Shown here: one piece after another, positions 54,299 to 62,682 of the stretch
Numbering within the stretch: the stretch's first letter is position 1
How the letters are laid out: each line of letters opens with the position of its first letter
Assembly (NCBI RefSeq): GCF_000702505.1
Contig: NZ_JNIM01000001.1
Span: 4,750,327 to 4,814,326 of the forward strand
Source: Thermogemmatispora carboxidivorans
GTDB lineage: Bacteria > Chloroflexota > Ktedonobacteria > Ktedonobacterales > Ktedonobacteraceae
Reading direction: 5' to 3'
DNA: 64,000 nucleotides
Notes under the pieces: model-generated
Database searches by the model: none
What the model saw: the letters and a program-made list of their open reading frames with translations, nothing else
What the model was told of the DNA's origin: nothing
Translations under genes and position numbers: made by a program

Positions 54299-54589
54299 GC
54301 GCTGATCTTCCCTTCCCCTGGAGCCAACTGCAGGCTGGCAGGCTCTTCTCTGTCCAGTGCGCCATCTCTCCAGACTTAGGACAAAATGGGGAGAAGACCA
54401 GCGCCGGCCCTCCTCCCATCTATCCGCCAGCCAGCAACGGATCGGCCTCGAGCGCTCACTCACAGCTGGTCGTCACACCCGAGCTCTTGAAGAGGAAAAG
54501 AGGTTTTTTCTTTCTCTTCGCTTGTGGCCAGCTCCATAGTAGTAATGTGTATCCAATGCTATTGCAGAGCTTTCCTACTTCAATGGCAA

Positions 54590-54618
54590 TTGACAGAGAA
54601 GATGCTTGCAATTACAAT
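54590..54618 (+). promoter_or_regulatory. Promoter of the first binding-protein gene
   Basis: TTGACA (54590-54595), 17 bp, TACAAT (54613-54618). The leader to the ATG at 54837 is about 210 nt. Confidence 0.75.
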
Positions 54619-54622
54619 TTAT

Positions 54623-54658
54623 GTAATCGATTTCGGTATCGCTAACGCAAACGATTAC
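54623..54658 (+). promoter_or_regulatory. Three-box LacI-type operator of the first binding-protein gene
   Basis: Box 1 GTAATCGATTTC (54623-54634), box 2 GGTATCGCTAAC (54635-54646), box 3 GCAAACGATTAC (54647-54658). The array starts 4 bp after the -10, with the same spacing as in the other two operators. Confidence 0.7.
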
Positions 54659-54836
54659 AAAAGCTTTCGCTCAACTGTAGAGCCAGGAAGCATGTGATTC
54701 TGATCAGCCGATGAATTTGTTGAGGGAAGGGAGTGGAAGAGAGCAGCAGCGTGGGGCTATACCGCGTGCAGATTGAGCGCCAGCCAGGCTCGCCCGCTCA
54801 GTCTGAAGCGAGGACGAGACAAGACCAGGAGGCACC

Positions 54837-56564
54837 ATGAAAACGAGATCTCAACCGCTATGCTTGGTGAGTGCTTGCCAGCGCCTTGCTGGAGCACTCT
54901 GCATCCTTCTCTCCCTGGGCGCTCTGCTCCTCAGCGCCTGTGGTGGTTCGGCCCAGCCGACCGGGACCAGAACCGATACACTCAGGGTATTGCCGGCGCC
55001 AAACGGTCCCAATGCCGACCTCTTCAATCCATTCTTCAACTACAACACCCCTGCCGCCTGGGGAGCGCAGGGCCTGCTTTACGAGGTTCTCTATTCGACC
55101 GACTTCTCCACAGGTGAATATCATTCCTGGTTGGCGACCAGCTACAATTTCTCCAGCGACAACACGCAGCTCACCTTCCACTTGCGTCCCAATGTCAAGT
55201 GGAACGACGGCCAGCCCTTCACCAGCGCTGACGTCAAGTTCACCTTCGACCTGATGAAGGACCATCCAGCTCTCGACCAGGGTGGAGTCAGCGCCCTCAT
55301 TAAAAACATCACCACTCCCGATGATGAGACGGTGACCTTCACCCTGACCGGTCCCAACAGCACCGCGCTCTTCTACGTCGGCCAGACCTACATCGTGCCG
55401 CAGCACGCCTGGTCCTCGATCAGCGGCGACCCCGCCAAGTTCACCAACGATAAGAACCCCGTCGGCACCGGTCCCTACAAGCTCCGCAGCTTCTCCGCCG
55501 ACCTGATCATCTACGACGTCAACCCCTCCTACTGGGGTGGCCAGCCCGCCGTCAAGCACATCTACGTCTACTCCGCCAAGGACAACACCACTGCTATCAC
55601 CAATATGATCCAGGGCAAGTACGACTGGATGGGAAGCGCCTGGACACCGGACTTTGATAAGCAATTCAAGTCCAAGGACCCCCAGCACAACAAGACCTGG
55701 TCCTTCCCCAGCAACACCGTCATGCTCTACCTGAACCTCTACAAGGCCCCCTTCAATAGCGTCCTCGTCCGCAAGGCCATCAGCGCCGCAATCAACCGCG
55801 ACAACCTGCCACAGGGCGTGGCCTACTACGCGAAGCCGGCTCATCCGACCGCTATCATTCCTCCGCGCAAAGATTGGATCGCGCCGGAGTATCAGAATGC
55901 CACCTTCCAGTACAGCGTCTCGCAAGCTCAGTCCTATCTCAAGCAGGCTGGCTACACCCAGCACAGCGATGGCTACTTCTACGACTCCAGCGGCAAGGTC
56001 CTCGGCTTCTCCATCATCGTCCCCAGCAGCTGGTCTGACTGGGCTCAGGATGTCCAGTTCATCGTCAACGACCTCAACAAGGCGGGCATCAAGGCCACGA
56101 TGAACGGTCTGGCCGACGCCAATACCTACTTCAGCGCCATCTACGGCGGCAACTATGAGGCGGCGATCGGCTGGACGGACAAGGGTCCCACCCCCTACTA
56201 TCCGTATCGCGACATGCTCAGCAGCAGCAACTCCGCCCCGCCCGGCAAGCCGGTCTCGGGCACAAACTTTGGCCGCTGGGATACGCATTCGGCTGGGACG
56301 CTGGCCAATCAGGTCGATCAGCTGCTCAAGCAGTACATGACCTCGACCGATGTCAATGTCCAGAAACAGGCCATTCAGGGCATCGAGAAGATCATCGTCG
56401 AGCAGCTGCCGGCCATCCCGCTGACGGTCAATGTGGACTGGGACGAGCATACCACCAGGCACTGGACCGGCTGGCCCGATGATAGCAACCCCAATATCGT
56501 CGTGCCTACCTACCAGGTGCCCGACGTGGTCAGCGTGATCCTGCACCTCAAGCCCACTTCCTGA
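54837..56564 (+). CDS. ABC substrate-binding lipoprotein, family 5 (probable cello-oligosaccharide binder), copy 1
   Basis: 575 residues. A signal peptide with lipobox LLSACGG (Cys35) anchors it outside. The body is a family 5 (oligopeptide/nickel-type) binding protein: LTFHLRPNVKWNDGQPFTS, NPVGTGPYKL and the C-terminal VDWDEHTT region are characteristic. In cellulolytic bacteria and archaea members of this family bind cello-oligosaccharides; the gene neighbourhood (cellulases, LacI, beta-glucosidase) supports that, but peptides cannot be excluded. AGGAGGCACC precedes the ATG. Large parts are identical in base sequence to the copy at 58548, indicating recent duplication or gene conversion. 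It stands alone behind its own operator. Confidence 0.85.
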   Translation: MKTRSQPLCLVSACQRLAGALCILLSLGALLLSACGGSAQPTGTRTDTLRVLPAPNGPNADLFNPFFNYNTPAAWGAQGLLYEVLYSTDFSTGEYHSWLATSYNFSSDNTQLTFHLRPNVKWNDGQPFTSADVKFTFDLMKDHPALDQGGVSALIKNITTPDDETVTFTLTGPNSTALFYVGQTYIVPQHAWSSISGDPAKFTNDKNPVGTGPYKLRSFSADLIIYDVNPSYWGGQPAVKHIYVYSAKDNTTAITNMIQGKYDWMGSAWTPDFDKQFKSKDPQHNKTWSFPSNTVMLYLNLYKAPFNSVLVRKAISAAINRDNLPQGVAYYAKPAHPTAIIPPRKDWIAPEYQNATFQYSVSQAQSYLKQAGYTQHSDGYFYDSSGKVLGFSIIVPSSWSDWAQDVQFIVNDLNKAGIKATMNGLADANTYFSAIYGGNYEAAIGWTDKGPTPYYPYRDMLSSSNSAPPGKPVSGTNFGRWDTHSAGTLANQVDQLLKQYMTSTDVNVQKQAIQGIEKIIVEQLPAIPLTVNVDWDEHTTRHWTGWPDDSNPNIVVPTYQVPDVVSVILHLKPTS

Positions 56565-56679
56565 CACCACTCCTCAAGAGGAGACATCTCGCTCTCTAAA
56601 CGGGCCGCGCTTCTCCGGTCTGCCCCGTCAAGTCGGATAAGCCCGGCCCGTTCTTGATTGGGCATCCCATAGGACAGGG

Positions 56680-56709
56680 GCCTGCCGGCTCACCGGTGGG
56701 CCGGCAGGC
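56680..56709 (+). terminator. Hairpin after binding-protein copy 1
   Basis: GCCTGCCGGC (56680-56689) pairs with GCCGGCAGGC (56700-56709). No T run follows. A weaker inverted pair (AACGGGCCG/CGGCCCGTT, about 56598-56653) lies before it. The 56710-56953 stretch shows no gene. Confidence 0.45.
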
Positions 56710-56953
56710 AGCGGAGCTAGGAGAAAAGGGGGATAGATTTATCAGGCAAGTAAGGCGTATCATACTATTCGGTTGAGTGTGGTTGAGGAGGTAGAGAGGT
56801 TCAATAAAGTCTCCAAAGCAAAGCAGGCATGGAGGGCCTGAAGAGAGTCCTCAAAAAAGAAAAGCAGAGAGCAGGATCTCTCTCGATTTAGGCTCCATAG
56901 GGACAGAGCGAACCCAAGCCTCGTTGGCGTTTCATATCGTGTGCCATCACCTA

Positions 56954-56982
56954 TTGACAAGCTGGGGTTCTTCGGTTACAAT
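56954..56982 (+). promoter_or_regulatory. Promoter of the LacI-family gene
   Basis: TTGACA (56954-56959), 17 bp, TACAAT (56977-56982), identical in both hexamers to the promoter of binding-protein copy 1. Confidence 0.75.
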
Positions 56983-56986
56983 TTTC

Positions 56987-57022
56987 GTAATCGTTTACGG
57001 GATCGCTCTCGTGAACGGTTAC
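56987..57022 (+). promoter_or_regulatory. Three-box LacI-type operator of the lacI-family gene (autoregulation)
   Basis: Box 1 GTAATCGTTTAC (56987-56998), box 2 GGGATCGCTCTC (56999-57010), box 3 GTGAACGGTTAC (57011-57022). The array starts 4 bp after the -10. Confidence 0.7.
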
Positions 57023-57087
57023 AACCTATTTCGGGGAGGCCCTCGGAGGGCGTGGAGGGCCTGCGCGTAAGCGTGAGAAGGATTGTT

Positions 57088-58227
57088 ATGGCCGAGAAGC
57101 TGACGATTCGGGACATTGCCCGCCTGGCGGGAGTTTCCAAAGCGACAGTCTCGCGAGTACTCAATCAGAAGCCGGATGTGGACCCTGCGACCCGTGAGCG
57201 TATTCTACGTGTCATGGAAGAGCAAGGCTTTGTACCCAACATCGCCGCTTCCGGTCTGGCAGGTGGGCGCAGTCGGCTACTGGGCGCCCTTATTCCTTCT
57301 CTCACCTGGCCACTCATCCCAGAGCTGATGAGAGGCGTTGGAGAGGTTGTCGGGGCGACCCCTTACGAGTTGATTCTCTACAGCATCAACGATGTTAACC
57401 ACGAGAAGGACCGCAGCGACATCATCAGCCGTATTGTCCGCACGCGGCTAGTGAGCGGGCTACTAGCTGTTTTCCCTGGTCCATCGGCCAAGTATCTGGC
57501 GGCGCTCCATTCCCGTTCTTTCCCCGTGCTGCTCATTGATGACCAGGGCATTCCGCCAGAGAACACGCCCTGGATCAGCGTGGACAACCGTGTAGGGGCC
57601 TACGAAGCCACCCGTCATCTGATTCGTCTTGGGCACCGGCGTATTGCCCATATCCAGGGGCCACTCAAGTACCAGGTGTCGCACGATCGCTATCGGGGCT
57701 ACTGCGACGCGCTGGAGGAGGCAGGTATTCCCCTTGATCCGGAGCTGGTGCTTGAGGGCGACTTCATGCCGCAGACGGGGCGCGCCTGCGCCAACGCTTT
57801 TTTCGATCTGCCCCCCGAGAGACGGCCAACCGCGATTTTCGCCGGTAGCGATTACATGGCCTATGGGGCCATTGCTGCCGCGGAGCAGCGTGGCCTGCGA
57901 GTGCCCGATGACGTGGCCGTCGTTGGTTTCGACGACAACCCGTCTTCGGCTCACATGGAGCCACCGCTGACAACGGTACGCCAGCCCTTCTACGAGATGG
58001 GGCGCCGCGCGGCGGAGATGCTCCTGGCCTTTGTCGAGGCTCCCCGCATGATGCACCACCCGAGCCAGAATGGCCAGTTCGCTGGGGTTGTCACTCCCTC
58101 GCCGGCGGTCTTCGAGCCGCCCGTGCGGGTGAAGATGCCGACCAGCCTGATCATTCGCGCTTCCTGCGGGGCCTCACGTCAACTTCATCCTTCATCTGAG
58201 CAAGGAGGTGGTGATCGCTCTCGCTGA
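57088..58227 (+). CDS. LacI-family transcriptional regulator of cellulose use
   Basis: 379 residues. The N-terminal helix-turn-helix and hinge helix are classical: LTIRDIARLAGVSKATVSRV followed by NQKPDVDPATRERIL. The ligand domain is of the periplasmic-binding type 1 fold (about 65-330), ending with VVGFDDNPSSAHMEPPLTTV. A tail of about 40 residues after the fold is longer than usual. The ATG at 57088 is chosen over the upstream frame because it follows GAGAAGGA and begins the DNA-binding domain. It sits between the two binding-protein genes and carries the same operator as its targets, so it probably represses itself. The ligand is likely a cello-oligosaccharide. Confidence 0.92.
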   Translation: MAEKLTIRDIARLAGVSKATVSRVLNQKPDVDPATRERILRVMEEQGFVPNIAASGLAGGRSRLLGALIPSLTWPLIPELMRGVGEVVGATPYELILYSINDVNHEKDRSDIISRIVRTRLVSGLLAVFPGPSAKYLAALHSRSFPVLLIDDQGIPPENTPWISVDNRVGAYEATRHLIRLGHRRIAHIQGPLKYQVSHDRYRGYCDALEEAGIPLDPELVLEGDFMPQTGRACANAFFDLPPERRPTAIFAGSDYMAYGAIAAAEQRGLRVPDDVAVVGFDDNPSSAHMEPPLTTVRQPFYEMGRRAAEMLLAFVEAPRMMHHPSQNGQFAGVVTPSPAVFEPPVRVKMPTSLIIRASCGASRQLHPSSEQGGGDRSR

Positions 58228-58547
58228 GCAGAGCTGAGCCTGGCGGTTCGGCAGTGTAGGGTGTTCTCTGTCCCTGCCTTTCCTCCTGCTGGAGCCGGAG
58301 CAGAGCCTGCCAGCGAGTCAGCAGGGAAGCGTACCTGCCAACAGGTCCCAGCAGTGCAGCTGGCCTGGACAGTATTTACCGACTCGATGTCTGGGAGCAG
58401 CAGCGATCGCCGGCTTGCTGTCCTGTAAACCGGTCGATCTGTTGTCTGGTTGGCATTTTGTCCCTTTCTGGCACCCGAGCTTTGTAGCCTGTAGGGAAAA
58501 TGGTCCAAATGATCGCCTGATTTCTACTCTTGGTTTCAGGAGGTTCT
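58228..58547. other. Leader region of the transport operon
   Basis: No gene was found. There is only a partial operator-like GTAAACCGG at 58425-58433 and no full three-box array, so the second binding-protein gene may be expressed by read-through from lacI or from an unrecognised promoter. Confidence 0.3.
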
Positions 58548-60275
58548 ATGCGTTCGTATCTGGCATCGTCACCACGTCGGCATCGCTTTGCCTTCGGGCT
58601 GGTGTCGCTGCTGCTCCTGCTCGGTCTCGTGCTGACCGCCTGCGGAGGCGGCGGCTCCAGCTCTTCATCGGGGCCTAAGACAGACACCCTCAATGTGTTG
58701 CCGGCTCCTAATGGTCCCAATGTCGATAACTTTAATCCGTTCTTTAACTACAACACCCCCGCCGCCTGGGGCTCTCAGGGCCTGCTTTACGAGGGGTTGT
58801 ATCGCACTAACCTTTACTCGGGCAACTATGAGGCCTGGCTGGCGACCAGCTATGAGTTCTCTAGCGATGGTAGTCAGCTCACCTTCCACTTGCGTCCCAA
58901 TGTCAAGTGGAACGACGGCCAGCCCTTCACCAGCGCTGACGTCAAGTTCACCTTCGATTTCTTGAAGGCCCACCCGGCTCTCGACCAGGGTGGGGTGCTG
59001 CCGTTGGTCAAGGACGTCTCGACGCCTGATCCTCAGACGGTGACCTTCACCCTGACCGGTCCCAACAGCACCGCGCTCTTCTATATCGGCCAGATGACCT
59101 ACATCGTGCCGCAGCACGTCTGGTCCTCGATCAGCGGCGACCCCGCCAAGTTCACCAACGATAAGAACCCCGTCGGCACCGGTCCCTACAAGCTCCGCAG
59201 CTTCTCCGCCGACCTGATCATCTACGACGTCAACCCCTCCTACTGGGGCAGTCAGCCCGCCGTCAAGCACATCTATGTCTACTCCGCCAAGGACAACACC
59301 ACCGCCGTCACCAATATGATCCAGGGCAAGTATGACTGGATGGGCACGGGCTGGACACCGGACTTTGATAAGCAATTCAAGTCCAAGGACCCCCAGCACA
59401 ACAAGACCTGGTTCTTCCCCAGCAACACCGTCATGCTCTACCTGAACCTCTACAAGGCCCCCTTCAATAGCGTCCTCGTCCGCAAGGCCATCAGCGCCGC
59501 AATCAACCGCGACAACCTGCCACAGGGCGTGGCACTCTATGCCAAGCCGGCTCATCCTACGGGAATTATCCCGGCCCGTAAGGATTGGATCGCGCCGGAG
59601 TATCAGAATGCCACCTTCCAGTACAGCGTCTCGCAAGCTCAGTCCTATCTCAAGCAGGCTGGCTACACCCAGCACAGCGATGGCTACTTCTACGACTCCA
59701 GCGGCAAGGTCCTCGGCTTCTCCATCATCGTCCCCAGCAGCTGGTCTGACTGGGCTCAGGATGTCCAGTTCATCGTCAACGACCTCAACAAGGCGGGCAT
59801 CAAGGCCACGATGAACGGCGTGGCCGACGCCAATACCTACTTCAGCGCCATCTACGGCGGCAACTATGAGGCGGCGATCAGCTGGACGGACAAGGGTCCC
59901 ACCCCCTACTATCCGTATCGCGACATGCTCAGCAGCAGCAACTCTGGCCCGATCGGGAAGTCGGTCTCGGGGTCGAACTTCGAGCGCTGGGATACGCATT
60001 CGGCTGGGACGCTGGCTAATCAGGTCGATCAGCTGCTCAAGCAGTACATGACCTCGACCGATGCCAATGCCCAGAAACAGGCCATTCAGGGCATCGAGAA
60101 GATCATCGTCGAGCAGCTGCCGGCCATCCCGCTGACGGTCAATGTGGACTGGGACGAGTACACGACCAAGCATTGGACCGGCTGGCCCGATGATAGCAAT
60201 CCGTACGATGTTGGCCCGCCATACCAGTTGCCCGATGCAGCAAACGTCATCCTGCATCTGAAGCCAGCCTCCTGA
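58548..60275 (+). CDS. ABC substrate-binding lipoprotein, family 5, copy 2
   Basis: 575 residues, near-identical to the copy at 54837 in the central and C-terminal parts; the signal peptide and the first 30 mature residues differ. The lipobox gives Cys32 (VLTACGG), followed by a Ser/Gly linker. It shows the same family 5 motifs (VKWNDGQPFTS, NPVGTGPYKL). The ATG at 58548 follows CAGGAGG; the open frame starts slightly earlier at 58530. This copy is followed by two permease genes on the same strand, so it is the likely receptor of that importer. Confidence 0.86.
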   Translation: MRSYLASSPRRHRFAFGLVSLLLLLGLVLTACGGGGSSSSSGPKTDTLNVLPAPNGPNVDNFNPFFNYNTPAAWGSQGLLYEGLYRTNLYSGNYEAWLATSYEFSSDGSQLTFHLRPNVKWNDGQPFTSADVKFTFDFLKAHPALDQGGVLPLVKDVSTPDPQTVTFTLTGPNSTALFYIGQMTYIVPQHVWSSISGDPAKFTNDKNPVGTGPYKLRSFSADLIIYDVNPSYWGSQPAVKHIYVYSAKDNTTAVTNMIQGKYDWMGTGWTPDFDKQFKSKDPQHNKTWFFPSNTVMLYLNLYKAPFNSVLVRKAISAAINRDNLPQGVALYAKPAHPTGIIPARKDWIAPEYQNATFQYSVSQAQSYLKQAGYTQHSDGYFYDSSGKVLGFSIIVPSSWSDWAQDVQFIVNDLNKAGIKATMNGVADANTYFSAIYGGNYEAAISWTDKGPTPYYPYRDMLSSSNSGPIGKSVSGSNFERWDTHSAGTLANQVDQLLKQYMTSTDANAQKQAIQGIEKIIVEQLPAIPLTVNVDWDEYTTKHWTGWPDDSNPYDVGPPYQLPDAANVILHLKPAS

Positions 60276-60323
60276 TCGTAGCGTTGCTTCTGGCCTGTCC
60301 TTTCGTAGTGCGTTCTTCCAGGA

Positions 60324-60359
60324 CGTCCTTCCACCCCCTCTATGGGGGGTGGAAGGACG
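60324..60359 (+). other. Strong hairpin between binding-protein and permease genes
   Basis: CGTCCTTCCACCCCC (60324-60338) pairs with its complement at 60345-60359, 6-nt loop and no T run. Such hairpins between a binding protein and its permeases usually stabilise the upstream message and lower permease expression. Confidence 0.55.
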
Positions 60360-60496
60360 GTGCTCTCTGCGCTCTCTGGCCACTGGCCGGGTATGCTCCT
60401 TTCCTGCTCAGCTGGTCAGTCCACTCGCTCTTCGCTCGAGAGGGATGCCTCGTTTCTTTTCTAGCCTATCCTGACTTTCGGTCAAAGGAGTGATGT

Positions 60497-61495
60497 ATGC
60501 GCTACCTGTTGAGGCGCGCAGGCTTCTATCTGATTGCTCTTTGGGCAGCTATCACGTTTAACTTTATTATTCCGCGCCTGATGCCTGGCGATCCTCTGCA
60601 GAACTATATCGCGAAGCTGCGGAACCAGGGGATGAGTCAGGCCACGATTATAGCCCTGCGTAAAGAGTTTGGCGCCGACCCCTCGGTGCCGCTCTGGCAG
60701 CAGTACCTGGATTACCTGAATGCGCTCTTGCATGGGCAGTTTGGAACTTCGACCTCGGAATACCCCACGCCTGTCGCTCAGATCCTCTCTCAAAGCCTGC
60801 CCTGGACGATCGGTCTGGTCGGAACAGCGGTAGTGCTCAGCTTCCTTATCGGCACGCTGCTCGGGATTCTCTTCGCCTGGCGCCGCGGCTCCTGGTACGA
60901 TACGACGCTGCCGCCGGCTCTGACCTTCCTCTCCGCTGTCCCTTACTTCTGGATGGCCCTGGCTCTCCTTTACGTTTTCGGCATGATGCTGAACTGGTTC
61001 CCAACCAGCGATGCCTATGATCTGAGCAACTTTCCCAATGGGCCGGAGTGGAGCCTCGATTTCATCGGCAGCCTGGTGCAACACGCCGCCTTGCCGGTGA
61101 TCACTCTGATTATTGGGACGCTGGCCCAGTGGGTGCTGACGATGCGCAACGCGATGGTGACCACGCTCTCGGAGGATTACCTGTTGATGGCTCAGGCCAA
61201 GGGACTCCCGGGCCCGCGCGTGGTCTTTGCCTACGCGGCCCGCAACGCGGTCTTACCTAGCATCACGAGCTTCTCGATTTCGCTAGGCCTGGTGGTCAGT
61301 GGCTCTCTGCTGACGGAAATCGTCTTCAATTATCCTGGCATCGGCTACCACCTGTTCCGCGGTGCCTCAGAAAGCGATTACGCCCTGATCGAAGGCGGTT
61401 TCCTGATCCTGGCTCTGACGGTGCTGGCGGCGAATTTCCTGGCCGAGTTGGTTTATAGCACGCTTGATCCGCGCATTCGACACGGGAGGGCATAG
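60497..61495 (+). CDS. ABC permease, DppB/OppB type
   Basis: 332 residues with six membrane helices. The N-terminal MRYLLRRAGFYLIALWAAI and ITFNFIIPRLMPGDP, and the EAA-type loop near RNAVLPSITSFSISLG, define the DppB/OppB group of family 5 importers. It pairs with the next gene to form the channel for the ligand delivered by the lipoprotein at 58548. AAAGGAG precedes the ATG. The stop is 2 bp before the next start, so the two permeases are co-translated. Confidence 0.92.
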   Translation: MRYLLRRAGFYLIALWAAITFNFIIPRLMPGDPLQNYIAKLRNQGMSQATIIALRKEFGADPSVPLWQQYLDYLNALLHGQFGTSTSEYPTPVAQILSQSLPWTIGLVGTAVVLSFLIGTLLGILFAWRRGSWYDTTLPPALTFLSAVPYFWMALALLYVFGMMLNWFPTSDAYDLSNFPNGPEWSLDFIGSLVQHAALPVITLIIGTLAQWVLTMRNAMVTTLSEDYLLMAQAKGLPGPRVVFAYAARNAVLPSITSFSISLGLVVSGSLLTEIVFNYPGIGYHLFRGASESDYALIEGGFLILALTVLAANFLAELVYSTLDPRIRHGRA

Positions 61496-61497
61496 CG

Positions 61498-62487
61498 ATG
61501 CAAGTGACCAATCTGGGGGAGTCTCCAGTCGAGACGGTGGCTTTGGTTGAGCAGGCCGAGCAACGTCATCGCGGGCCATTGCTGAATGCTCTGCGCCTGC
61601 TTTCTCGCAATTCTAAAATTGCGACGGGCCTGGTGATCTTGCTGCTCTTTGTGCTGATGGCTCTGGCGGCCCCTCTGCTCACACCTTATCCACCGGATGG
61701 CCCCAAGAGCCAGGTGGCTCACGGCGCTCAGCCGCCTAGCCCCGAGCATATTCTGGGGACCACGAGCCTGGGACAGGATATGTTTGCGCAGATCGCCTAT
61801 GGGGCCAGGGTCTCGCTGCTGATTGGCTTTGTGGCCGCTACCGGTTCCACCCTACTGCAGGTGCTCTTTGGCCTCAGCTCCGCCTACTTCGGCGGCCTGA
61901 TCGATGAGGTGCTCTCGCTGCTGATCAATATCTTCCTGGTGCTGCCTGGCCTGCCACTGGCTATTGTGCTGGCCTCGCTTGCCAGCGCCAGCGGCACCGG
62001 TAAGAATGAGTTTGTGATTGCGATGGTGCTGCTCTTCACGTCCTGGGCCTATGGGGCCCGCGTGCTGCGTTCGCAGACGCTCTCGCTGAAGGAGCGCGAG
62101 TTTGTGACGGCGGCCCGTTCGATGGGTGAGTTTACCTGGCGCATGATCTTCTCGGAGATTCTCCCCAATGAGATCGCGCTGGTCGCTTCAACGTACGTCG
62201 GCACCTTCGTCTACGCTCTCGGCGCGGAAGTGGCTCTAGAGTTTCTCGGCCTGGGCGATGTCTCACGCGCGAGCTGGGGGTCGATTCTCTTCTGGGCTCA
62301 GTTGAATGGCGCCTTGATTACAGGCCAGTGGTGGTTGTTTGTGCCTGCCGGCCTCTGTGTGGCTCTGGTCTGTGGCGCGCTGACCCTGGTCAACTTCGGC
62401 ATCGATGAGCTGGCCAATCCCAGCCTGCGTCAGGCTATACCGCGTAAGCTGCGCAAGCTGCTGAAGGCCAGAGCGGTGGTGGCCTGA
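61498..62487 (+). CDS. ABC permease, DppC/OppC type
   Basis: 329 residues. A cytoplasmic N-terminal tail (about 35 residues) precedes the first membrane helix, as in DppC/OppC proteins. HILGTTSLGQDMFAQIAYGA and the EAA-loop AARSMGEFTWRMIFSEILPN are typical signatures. It is the second half of the importer channel. No cognate ATPase gene follows before the beta-glucosidase, so the ATPase must lie outside the window or be shared. Confidence 0.92.
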   Translation: MQVTNLGESPVETVALVEQAEQRHRGPLLNALRLLSRNSKIATGLVILLLFVLMALAAPLLTPYPPDGPKSQVAHGAQPPSPEHILGTTSLGQDMFAQIAYGARVSLLIGFVAATGSTLLQVLFGLSSAYFGGLIDEVLSLLINIFLVLPGLPLAIVLASLASASGTGKNEFVIAMVLLFTSWAYGARVLRSQTLSLKEREFVTAARSMGEFTWRMIFSEILPNEIALVASTYVGTFVYALGAEVALEFLGLGDVSRASWGSILFWAQLNGALITGQWWLFVPAGLCVALVCGALTLVNFGIDELANPSLRQAIPRKLRKLLKARAVVA

Positions 62488-62682
62488 TCCAGCTTTCGGG
62501 GATGTTCTCTTCACTGTGACTTGCCATCTTTTGCTCGTTTCTTCTTTCTGTGCGCTGTCCTACAGGTATGCAGGGATGCACCTACTCATCCAGGGATGGA
62601 AGCATATAGATTCAGGTGGCAGGTAGGGCGAGAGGTAGTATGCTTGGCTACCTCCGGCTGCCGCCTCTACTAAGGAGGATCA

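Larger units (their letters stand above)
54837..60275 (+). repeat. Direct repeat formed by the two binding-protein genes
   Basis: Long stretches match base for base at an offset of about 3711 bp, for example in 55160-55250 against 58871-58960 and through most of 55870-56170 against 59580-59880. The repeats flank the lacI-family gene. Confidence 0.75.

Noticed and set aside
58425-58433. GTAAACCGG as a fourth LacI-type operator before binding-protein copy 2
   Set aside because: Only a half box is present, without the adjoining boxes or a promoter at the fixed distance.
54858-60383. Two open frames of about 570 residues on the minus strand opposite the binding-protein genes
   Set aside because: Their similarity to each other only reflects duplication of the real plus-strand genes.
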